Shown in pieces: positions 58,163 to 64,000 of a DNA stretch of 64,000 nucleotides. The first letter of the stretch is position 1, and each line of letters starts with the position of its first letter. The translations under genes and the position numbers were made by a program. The DNA lies in assembly GCF_007829885.1 (NCBI RefSeq), contig NZ_VIWW01000001.1:2294001-2358000 (forward strand). Direction: 5' to 3'. The stretch comes from Streptomyces brevispora. Its GTDB lineage: Bacteria; Actinomycetota; Actinomycetes; Streptomycetales; Streptomycetaceae. The notes beneath the pieces are model-generated. The model was not told the origin of the DNA. It worked only from the letters and a program-made list of their open reading frames with translations, and made no database searches.

Positions 58163-59056
58163 TCACTCACGCTGCGTGTGCGCCGCCCGTTCGTCCTGGT
58201 CAGCGGCACCGCCCGCACCGACGAGCCCCTTGTTGACGCCGTCCAGCCGCGGGCCGAACCTCTGCATCTCGCGCTGGCCGACGACGCCGATCAGCGTCGG
58301 CAGGAAGCCCCGCACGGACTGCATGCCCCGCAGCCACCACTGCGCGTACACATGCGCGGAGCGCCGCTCGATGCCGGCCACTATCCGCTCGACGGCCGGG
58401 CCGAGCGGGTACGTCAGGTTCGACGGCCAGGGCAGCCGCTGCCGCAGCTCCCGCATCACGTCGTCCTCGTCGGCGCCGCGCACCATGTCCGTATCGGTCC
58501 AGGAGAGGTAGCCGACGCCGACCTTCACGCCCCGGTAGCCGACCTCCGCGCGCAGGCTGTGCGCGAACGCCTCGACGCCCGACTTGGACGCGCAGTACGC
58601 GGTCATCATCGGCGCCGGGGTGATCGCGGCGAGCGAGGCGATCTGGAGGAAGTAGCCGCGGCTCTCCATCAGGATCGGCAGGAACGCGCGGCAGGTGACC
58701 GCGCCACCGATCAGGTTGACCTCGATGACGCGTCGCCAGGCCACCGGGTCGGAGTCGACGAACGGGCCGCCCGAGGCGACGCCCGCGTTGGCGACGACGA
58801 CGTCGATCTTGCCGAAGCGCTCCTTGACCTCCTGCGCGACCCGGGCCATCGCCTCGTGGTCGGTGACGTCGGCGTGCCAGTGGTCGCTGTCGCCGTGCAA
58901 CCGCTCCGAGACCTTCTTCAGCTCGTCCGGCTCCAGGCCGACCAGCGCGAGCTTCGCGCCGCGTGCCGAGAGCTTGCGGGCCAGCAGCTCGCCCACACCG
59001 CGTGCGGCGCCCGTGACGACGACGACCTGACCTTCGAGACTGTGCCTGCCGCTCAT
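58163..59056 (-). CDS. SDR family oxidoreductase
   Basis: 297 residues. Cofactor loop VVVTGAARGVGE, DVTDHEA, VANAGVASGG, catalytic Ser in LQIASLAAI and YCASK for Tyr/Lys. The C-terminal extension (WWLRGMQSVRGFLPTLIG) is longer than in FabG types and hydrophobic, suggesting membrane-proximal lipid substrates. It is the last gene of a three-gene operon (BVMO, alpha/beta hydrolase, SDR), with the hydrolase stop overlapping its start by 4 bases. Confidence 0.9.
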   Translation of the reverse strand: MSGRHSLEGQVVVVTGAARGVGELLARKLSARGAKLALVGLEPDELKKVSERLHGDSDHWHADVTDHEAMARVAQEVKERFGKIDVVVANAGVASGGPFVDSDPVAWRRVIEVNLIGGAVTCRAFLPILMESRGYFLQIASLAAITPAPMMTAYCASKSGVEAFAHSLRAEVGYRGVKVGVGYLSWTDTDMVRGADEDDVMRELRQRLPWPSNLTYPLGPAVERIVAGIERRSAHVYAQWWLRGMQSVRGFLPTLIGVVGQREMQRFGPRLDGVNKGLVGAGGAADQDERAAHTQRE

Positions 59057-59994
59057 GCGACCTCCTCCTTGCCCTCTCCATCAGCCCTACCCCGCAACGG
59101 GAGATACCCGGTCACGAGTTCCCGGATCCTCGCCGTGACCGCCTCCGGCGCCTCCACCGGCGTCATGTGCCCGAGCCCAGTCAGCTCGGTGAGCCCCAGG
59201 CAGTCCGGGAGCGCCGCCGCGATCGCGCGGGCGTGGACGGGCGGCGTCAGCCGGTCCTCCGCACCCGCGATCACCGCGGTGGGCACCCGCAGCTCCCGTA
59301 CGCCCTCGTCGAGGTCGAGGTCCGCGAGGACGTGGCCCCAGGCGACCCGGGCAGCGCGGGGGCAGGCGTGCACGATCCGGGCGCAGGTGTCGACCCGGTC
59401 CGGGGCCGAACCCGCCCCCATCGTCGCGTACTTGAGGATGCGGCGGGACAGCGGTGTGACCGGTCCGAGCGGCGCCCGCGCGCCGAGGATCGCCCGGGTC
59501 ATCCGGGTCCGGACCGTCCCGGCCCGCATCGGCACGACCCGTGATTCGGCGATCAGCCGCGAACTGCCGGTGCTGCACAGCAGTACGGCGGCCGCGTGCT
59601 CGCGCAGCCCGGCCCGCCGGGAAGCGGCCATCATCGTCATGCCGCCCATGGAGTGCCCGACGAGTACGGCCTTCTCGCCCGGTTCCAGCGTGGCGGCGAG
59701 CACCGCTTCGAGGTCGTCGGCCAGCGCGTCGGTGGTGTATCCGGCCGGGCCGACGGCGGGTGAGGTGCCGTGGCCCCGCTGGTCGTAGGCGATGACCCGG
59801 TGGTCCGCGGCCAGGTCCCGGATCTGCGCGTCCCAGAAGCCGGTGTTGCAGGTCCAGCCGTGGGACAGGACCACCGCGGGGGCGCCGTCCCGTCCGTGCA
59901 CCTCGACGTGGAGGCGGGAGCCGTCGGCGGAGACGGCCATGAGTTCGCGCACGGGGACCGGCCGGGCGCTCCCGGTGCGCAGGGGGCGGCTCAT
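59053..59994 (-). CDS. Alpha/beta hydrolase
   Basis: 313 residues. Lid-less hydrolase pattern: VVLSHGWTCNTGFWDAQIRDLA (oxyanion HG), VIAYDQRGHGTS, nucleophile VLVGHSMGGMTMMAA, catalytic Asp in VIAGAEDRLTPP and His in TGLGHMTPVE. The ATG at 59994 overlaps the BVMO stop (ATGA). Ester hydrolysis of a Baeyer-Villiger product followed by oxidation by the SDR is a standard alicyclic-ketone degradation logic and is the best inference here. Confidence 0.9.
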   Translation of the reverse strand: MSRPLRTGSARPVPVRELMAVSADGSRLHVEVHGRDGAPAVVLSHGWTCNTGFWDAQIRDLAADHRVIAYDQRGHGTSPAVGPAGYTTDALADDLEAVLAATLEPGEKAVLVGHSMGGMTMMAASRRAGLREHAAAVLLCSTGSSRLIAESRVVPMRAGTVRTRMTRAILGARAPLGPVTPLSRRILKYATMGAGSAPDRVDTCARIVHACPRAARVAWGHVLADLDLDEGVRELRVPTAVIAGAEDRLTPPVHARAIAAALPDCLGLTELTGLGHMTPVEAPEAVTARIRELVTGYLPLRGRADGEGKEEVA

Positions 59995-61511
59995 CCGGCG
60001 ACCTCCTCGGCGACGGCCTTCTTCGCGTCCCGCTGCGCGGGCACCCGTACGACCTGGTACTCCGAGATGTCGACCGTCCGGGTCGCCCTGCGGAACTCGG
60101 CGGTGGTGCCCGGCCAGACCGTGGTGTTGCGGCCGTTGGCGTCCAGGTACCAGCTGGTGCAGCCGCCGGTGTTCCAGACCGTGCGCCTCATCCGGTCCTG
60201 GACGCGTCGGTTCCAGGCCCCGACGGCCGAGGGCCGCGCGTCGAGCGCCGCCCGTCCGCCGAGCACGTCCAACTGGCGCAGGTAGTCGGCCATGTAGTTC
60301 AGCTGGGCCTCGATCATCAGGATCATCGAGGAGTTCCCGAGGCCCGTGTTGGGGCCGATGATCGTCATCCAGTTGGGGAAGCCGGCCGCGCTCGCACCGC
60401 GCAGCGCCCGCATCCCGCCCTTCCACGACTCGGCGAGCGTGACGCCCTCCGCGCCCACCACCCGGTCGGCGATCGGCATGTCCGTCACATGGAAGCCGGT
60501 GCCGAGGACGATCGCGTCGACCTCGGCCTCCGTACCGTCGGAGGCGACGACCGTGGAGCCGCGCACCTCGCTCAGACCGGAGGCGACCACGTCCACATTG
60601 GGCTGGGCGAGCGCCGGGTAGTAGGCGCTGGAGAGCAGGATGCGCTTGCAGCCGATGCGGTACGAGGGGGTCAGCTTGGCCCGCAGCGCCGGGTCCTTGA
60701 TGGAGCGCGCCATGTTGGACTTGGCTATCCGCTCGACCAGACCCAGCTGGTCCGGGTGCTTGGTGAAGGCGCTGACCTGCAACTCCCTTATGCCCCAGAG
60801 CAGTCCGCGGCGCGCGGTGCCGGTGAACGGAAGCGTGCGGTGCAGCCACCGCTCGGCGCCGCTGATGGCGCGGTCCATCCGCGGCATGACCCACGGCGGG
60901 GTGCGCTGGAACAGGGTGAGCCTCGCGGCCTTCGGCTGGAGCGCCGGCACGATCTGTATCGCGGAGGCGCCGGTGCCGATCATCGCGACGCGCTTGCCGG
61001 TCAGGTCGGCGTCGTGGTCCCAGCGGGCGGAGTGGAAGACCTTGCCGGGGAAGTCCGCGAGCCCGGGTATGTCGGGCATCTTCGGGTCGGAGAGCGGACC
61101 GGTCGCGGAGACGACGACATCGGCCACGACCGTCGTGCCGTTCGCGCTCTCGATGACCCAGTGCAGCTCGTCGCCGTCCCAGCGCATCATCGTCACCTCG
61201 TGGTTCAGCCTGAGGTGCGGACGCAGCCCGAAGGTGTCCGCGACATGCTCCAGGTAGGCGCGTATGTGCTCCTGCCCGGAGAAGGTGCGCGGCCAGTCGG
61301 GGTTGGGGGCGAACGAGAACGAGTAGAGGTGGGACGGTACGTCGCAGGCGCAGCCCGGGTAGCTGTTGTCGCGCCAGGTGCCGCCGACCGAACCGGCGCG
61401 TTCCAGGATCACGAAATCGGTGATGCCCTCGCGGCGGAGCCGGACCGCGGCCCCGAGCCCCCCGAATCCGGATCCGATCACCGCCACTCGTACGTGTTCG
61501 TGCTGGGCCAT
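59991..61511 (-). CDS. Flavin-containing monooxygenase, Baeyer-Villiger type
   Basis: 506 residues. FAD-binding Rossmann motif VAVIGSGFGGLG at the N-terminus and NADPH motif VAMIGTGASAIQ near residue 185. The BVMO fingerprint F-x-G-x-x-x-H-x-x-x-W/D is FPGKVFHSARWDHD near residue 165. The substrate-side Arg in the GGTWRDNSYPGCACDVPSHLYSFSF region matches other BVMOs. Start at the ATG at 61511. It is the first gene of the operon and divergent from a MerR regulator, with 162 bases between. Ketone or steroid-like substrates are plausible. Confidence 0.92.
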   Translation of the reverse strand: MAQHEHVRVAVIGSGFGGLGAAVRLRREGITDFVILERAGSVGGTWRDNSYPGCACDVPSHLYSFSFAPNPDWPRTFSGQEHIRAYLEHVADTFGLRPHLRLNHEVTMMRWDGDELHWVIESANGTTVVADVVVSATGPLSDPKMPDIPGLADFPGKVFHSARWDHDADLTGKRVAMIGTGASAIQIVPALQPKAARLTLFQRTPPWVMPRMDRAISGAERWLHRTLPFTGTARRGLLWGIRELQVSAFTKHPDQLGLVERIAKSNMARSIKDPALRAKLTPSYRIGCKRILLSSAYYPALAQPNVDVVASGLSEVRGSTVVASDGTEAEVDAIVLGTGFHVTDMPIADRVVGAEGVTLAESWKGGMRALRGASAAGFPNWMTIIGPNTGLGNSSMILMIEAQLNYMADYLRQLDVLGGRAALDARPSAVGAWNRRVQDRMRRTVWNTGGCTSWYLDANGRNTTVWPGTTAEFRRATRTVDISEYQVVRVPAQRDAKKAVAEEVAG

Positions 61512-61661
61512 GCTGCCGCCTCCCCGCGGTACGTCACACGACTCTGCCAGCAATCACTGGCATTGTTGGGAGAGTAGAGCAGCCCCGTACCGATGGGTAG
61601 GGGGCCGCGAGAGAAAGTTACCGGCGGTACAACATGCGGCCTCCGCCGCCCGGAAGGCCGG

Positions 61662-61674
61662 TAGGGTGCGGGTG
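61662..61674 (+). promoter_or_regulatory. Leaderless promoter of the MerR gene
   Basis: TAGGGT (-10) at 61662-61667 sits 6 bases before the GTG start at 61674, so transcription probably begins at the start codon. Confidence 0.55.
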
Positions 61675-62348
61675 TGGCCGAAGGACGCGAGCACCGCGAG
61701 TACCGCATGGAGGAGCTGGCCAAGGAGGCCGGCATCCCCGTACGGACGCTGCGCTTCTACCGGGAGCGAGGCCTGATCTCACCGCCGCGCCGCGAGGGCC
61801 GCATCGCCTGGTACGACGATCACCACCTGGCCCGGCTGCGCACCATCGCGGGCCTGCTGGAGCGCGGCCACACCCTCACCGGCATCGCCGACCTGGCCCG
61901 CACCTTCGAGAGCGGCCGCGATGTCGCCGAGGTGCTGGGCCTGGGCGAACCGACCGAGGAGACCCCGGTCCGGCTCACGCCCGAACAGCTCGCGGACTAC
62001 TTCGAGGGCGAGTCCACCCCGGAGAACCTGGCGACCGCCATGGAGCTGGGCTACCTCGGCACGGACGGCGACGAGATCGTGCACATCAGCCGCCGCCTCC
62101 TGGAGGTGTCGGCCGAGCTGGTGCGGGAGGGGGTCCCGCTCGCCACGGTCCTCGCCTCCGGCCGCCGGGTCCGCGAGCACGCGGACGCCCTCGCCGACCT
62201 CTTCGTCGCCACCCTGCGCACCCACAGCACGGAGGCCGAACCGCCTCAACTGCGCCCGCTGGCACGCGCGGTGGTGGACGCGGAACTCTCCATGGCCCTG
62301 GACCGGAGGCTGCGCCGCGACGCGGAGGCGCCGAAGCCGCCGGAGTGA
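61674..62348 (+). CDS. MerR family regulator
   Basis: 224 residues. The N-terminal winged HTH is EYRMEELAKEAGIPVRTLRFYRERGLISPPRREGRIAWYDDHHLARL, with the R-x-x-R-x-Y-x-x-x-G-L motif. A dimerisation helix and a C-terminal effector domain follow (LTPEQLADYFEG, ELVREGVPLATVLASGRRVREHADALADL); no metal-binding Cys are present, so the effector is probably an organic molecule. It is divergent from the BVMO operon, its likely target. The gene starts at a GTG that coincides with the expected transcription start. Confidence 0.88.
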   Translation: MAEGREHREYRMEELAKEAGIPVRTLRFYRERGLISPPRREGRIAWYDDHHLARLRTIAGLLERGHTLTGIADLARTFESGRDVAEVLGLGEPTEETPVRLTPEQLADYFEGESTPENLATAMELGYLGTDGDEIVHISRRLLEVSAELVREGVPLATVLASGRRVREHADALADLFVATLRTHSTEAEPPQLRPLARAVVDAELSMALDRRLRRDAEAPKPPE

Positions 62349-62360
62349 CCGGGCCCGCCC

Positions 62361-63176
62361 CTACCGCTCGTACACCACGGTCACCGGCGCGTGGTCGCTC
62401 CAGCGCTCGCCGTGCGTGGCGGCCCGCTCGACCCACGCCTTCGCGGCGCGCGCGGCCAGCCCCGGAGTGGCCACCTGGTAGTCGATGCGCCAGCCCGTGT
62501 CGTTGTCGAAGGCGCGCCCCCGGTAGGACCACCACGAGTACGGACCCTCGACGTCCGGGTGCAGGGCGCGTACGACGTCGACGTACGCGGCCTCGTCGAA
62601 GACCCGGGTCAGCCACTCCCGCTCCTCAGGGAGGAAGCCGGAGCTCTTCTTGTTGCCCTTCCAGTTCTTGAGGTCGGCCTCCTGGTGGGCGATGTTCCAG
62701 TCACCGCACACCACCACCTCACGGCCGTCGGCGGCGGCCCGCGCCTTCAGCCCGGCCAGGTAGGGCAGGAAGGCCGCCATGAAGCGCTCCTTCTCCTCCT
62801 GCTTCTCCGTGCCGACCTCACCCGAGGGCAGGTACAGGCTCGCGACCGTGACACCCGGCAGGTCGATCTCGACGTACCGGCCGCTGTCGTCGAACTCCTC
62901 GCTCCCGGCGCCACCGAAGCCGCCGAAGCCGATCTGCACCCGCTCGGGCGCCCGGCGGGAGTAGAGCGAGACCCCGGCCCGGCCCTTGGCCGCGGCCGGC
63001 GCGTGGACGGTGTGCCAGCCCTCGGGCTCACGCACCTGCGCCGGCAACTGCTGCGGCTCGGCCCGTACTTCCTGGAGGCAGATCACATCGGCGTCGGTCT
63101 GCGCCAGCCACTCGACGAAGCCCTTCTTCGCGGCGGCACGGAGACCGTTTACATTCACGGAGGTCACAGTCAGCAT
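62361..63176 (-). CDS. xth: Exodeoxyribonuclease III / AP endonuclease
   Basis: 271-residue EEP-fold nuclease of base-excision repair. Motifs: VTSVNVNGLRAAAKKGF at the N-terminus, ADVICLQEVRAEPQQLP (metal Glu), RAGVSLYSRRAP, LYLPSGEVGTEKQEEK, VCGDWNIAHQEADLKN (catalytic Asp/Asn) and WRIDYQVATPGL, then SDHAPVTVVYE (catalytic His). Start at the ATG at 63176 and length are normal for ExoA/XthA. It is divergent from the GNAT gene, with about 50 bases between start codons. Confidence 0.94.
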   Translation of the reverse strand: MLTVTSVNVNGLRAAAKKGFVEWLAQTDADVICLQEVRAEPQQLPAQVREPEGWHTVHAPAAAKGRAGVSLYSRRAPERVQIGFGGFGGAGSEEFDDSGRYVEIDLPGVTVASLYLPSGEVGTEKQEEKERFMAAFLPYLAGLKARAAADGREVVVCGDWNIAHQEADLKNWKGNKKSSGFLPEEREWLTRVFDEAAYVDVVRALHPDVEGPYSWWSYRGRAFDNDTGWRIDYQVATPGLAARAAKAWVERAATHGERWSDHAPVTVVYER

Positions 63177-63224
63177 TCCGGCACGATACCGACATCACGC
63201 ATCTGCATACATGTACTATCACCC

Positions 63225-63240
63225 GTATGAATATTCATAC
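63225..63240. promoter_or_regulatory. Palindrome across the GNAT start codon
   Basis: GTATGAATATTCATAC is a perfect 16-base palindrome whose third base begins the ATG of the GNAT gene (63227). A TACTAT -10 box at 63213-63218 places the transcription start within it. Repressor binding here would block a leaderless mRNA. Confidence 0.6.
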
Positions 63241-63706
63241 TCGTGCCTTCGATCACCCTGACGCCGTCAAACTCAACGATCGCGTCCAGCTCGAATACGC
63301 CGAGCGCTACGGGGACGAGGGCGATATCACACCGCTGGACGCCACGATGTTCGATCCGCCGCACGGCCTGTACCTGATCGCCTACGACGCGTCGGACAGC
63401 CCGGTCGCCACCGGCGGCTGGCGCTCGCAGGAGCGCAACGGCGAGGGGTACTCCGACGGGGACGCCGAGCTGAAGCGGATGTACGTGATACCCGAGGGCC
63501 GCGGCCATGGTCTGGCCCGCCGCATCCTGGCCGACCTGGAGGCCGACGCCCGTGCGGCCGGCCGCGTCCGCATGGTCCTGGAGACCGGCAACCGGCAGCC
63601 CGAGGCGATCGCCCTGTACACCTCCAGTGGCTACGAGCCCTGCGCGAAGTTCGGCCACTACCGGACGTACGAGAGCAGCCTCTGCTACGCCAAGCCGCTG
63701 CGGTAG
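63227..63706 (+). CDS. GNAT family N-acetyltransferase
   Basis: 159 residues. The core is LYLIAYDASDSPVATGGWR, then AELKRMYVIPEGRGHGLARRILADLEADARAAG, where R-G-H-G-L-A is the acetyl-CoA loop, followed by VLETGNRQPEAIALYTSSGYEPCAKFGHY. This resembles the PaiA/YjgM-type GNATs that act on small molecules. The ATG lies inside a palindrome and just after a -10 box, implying a leaderless transcript. Divergent from xth. Substrate unknown. Confidence 0.87.
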   Translation: MNIHTRAFDHPDAVKLNDRVQLEYAERYGDEGDITPLDATMFDPPHGLYLIAYDASDSPVATGGWRSQERNGEGYSDGDAELKRMYVIPEGRGHGLARRILADLEADARAAGRVRMVLETGNRQPEAIALYTSSGYEPCAKFGHYRTYESSLCYAKPLR

Positions 63707-63738
63707 GACGTCACGCCCGGCGGCCCCGGCCCCGGCGC

Positions 63739-64000
63739 TTACCGGACCCGCCCTACGCCCACGTAGAACCCGCTGCGCTCCACGACCGGCGCCGGCTCCT
63801 CCCGGTACCACTCGGTCGCGGGGACGAGCCCGGGTCCGACGAGTTCCAGCCCCTCGAAGAACGGCTCCACCTCGCCGCGTGTGCGCATCCGCAGCGCGAT
63901 GGCGCCCTTCCGGTACGCCGTCTCGGTCTCCTGCTTCAGCTCCGGATGCTGGTCGGCGGTGCCGTGCGAGAGAACCAGGAAGCTGCCCGGGGCCAGCGCG
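63739..64000 (-). CDS. SAM-dependent methyltransferase (Methyltransf_19), C-terminal part
   Basis: The last 86 codons of a gene that continues past the right edge. LAPGSFLVLSHGTAD followed by PFFEGLELVGPGLVPATEWYREE is the C-terminal signature of the Streptomyces-abundant DUF574/Methyltransf_19 family of SAM-dependent methyltransferases. It ends GFYVGVGRVR and TAA. N-terminal SAM motifs are outside the window, so substrate and start cannot be judged. It is convergent with the GNAT gene at 63227. Confidence 0.85.
   Translation of the reverse strand, partial: ALAPGSFLVLSHGTADQHPELKQETETAYRKGAIALRMRTRGEVEPFFEGLELVGPGLVPATEWYREEPAPVVERSGFYVGVGRVR

Noticed and set aside
1..64000. CRISPR arrays, rRNA, tRNA genes, intact insertion sequences and prophage genes
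   Set aside because: Looked for repeat-spacer patterns, tRNA-like cloverleaf ends, transposase DDE motifs and integrases; none were recognised. Short repeats found are tandem or palindromic.

Overview
The window looks like chromosomal DNA of a Streptomyces or a very close relative. It is very G+C rich, codon third positions are almost all G or C, many starts are GTG, and several -10 boxes sit only 6-7 bases before the start codon (leaderless mRNAs). The housekeeping order (desaturase, tam/tamR, galKET, ispE/rsmA/tatD/rsmI, pmt, PBP, an SsgA-like gene, cbi/nik genes, an MMPL/TetR pair, tricorn protease) matches what I remember of the S. coelicolor core chromosome around SCO3128-SCO3175. That synteny is from memory and was not checked. 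I saw no rRNA, tRNA, CRISPR array or intact insertion sequence.

Layout. 0-6.6 kb: fatty-acid desaturase with its TetR regulator, a secreted FG-GAP protein, the divergent tam/tamR pair with a palindromic operator, a NarL-type regulator and a GNAT enzyme. 6.6-11.1 kb: the Leloir operon galT-galE-galK and a second orphan NarL-type regulator with a degenerate receiver. 11.1-17.1 kb: three tandem paralogous membrane-anchored PQQ-type beta-propeller proteins. 17.2-28 kb: core genes (ABC-F ATPase, lipoprotein, ispE, rsmA, tatD, zinc-ribbon protein, rsmI, protein O-mannosyltransferase, penicillin-binding protein). 28.1-28.7 kb: a gene scar joining a YbaK-family N-terminus to a dehydrogenase C-terminus. 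28.9-32.5 kb: two secreted proteins (DUF1996 and a glycoside hydrolase), each behind a GGAGAGCGCTCTCC palindrome, then DoxX. 32.6-37.7 kb: SDR plus serine hydrolase, an ECF-type Ni/Co importer behind a Nur-like box, and an SsgA-like sporulation gene.

37.8-50.3 kb is the most interesting part: an accessory, apparently undescribed peptide-based biosynthetic island set between conserved genes. On the minus strand, in order of transcription, are a TrmB/LuxR-type regulator, a 96-residue putative precursor or carrier peptide, a hairpin, a cobalamin-dependent radical SAM enzyme, a GNAT protein, an alpha/beta hydrolase, a second (HydE/PylB/BioB-like) radical SAM enzyme, an MFS exporter, a stand-alone adenylating enzyme, an acyl carrier protein, a 2OG-Fe(II) oxygenase and an aspartyl/asparaginyl-hydroxylase-like oxygenase. 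Most of these overlap by 4 bases. Divergent from them are a small unknown protein, a 67-residue secreted peptide carrying the pentapeptide DSGWQ twice (once at its exact C-terminus), and a ParB/StrR-like regulator whose GTG start overlaps the peptide's stop codon. My reading is a RiPP-like or carrier-tethered amino-acid pathway under the control of two regulators and a possible peptide signal.

50.5-64 kb: an MMPL exporter with its TetR repressor and two palindromic operators, tricorn protease, a decayed lactococcin-972-type ABC exporter gene, a Baeyer-Villiger-type monooxygenase/hydrolase/SDR operon divergent from a MerR regulator, exonuclease III, a GNAT gene whose start codon lies inside a palindrome, and the 3' end of a SAM-dependent methyltransferase gene.
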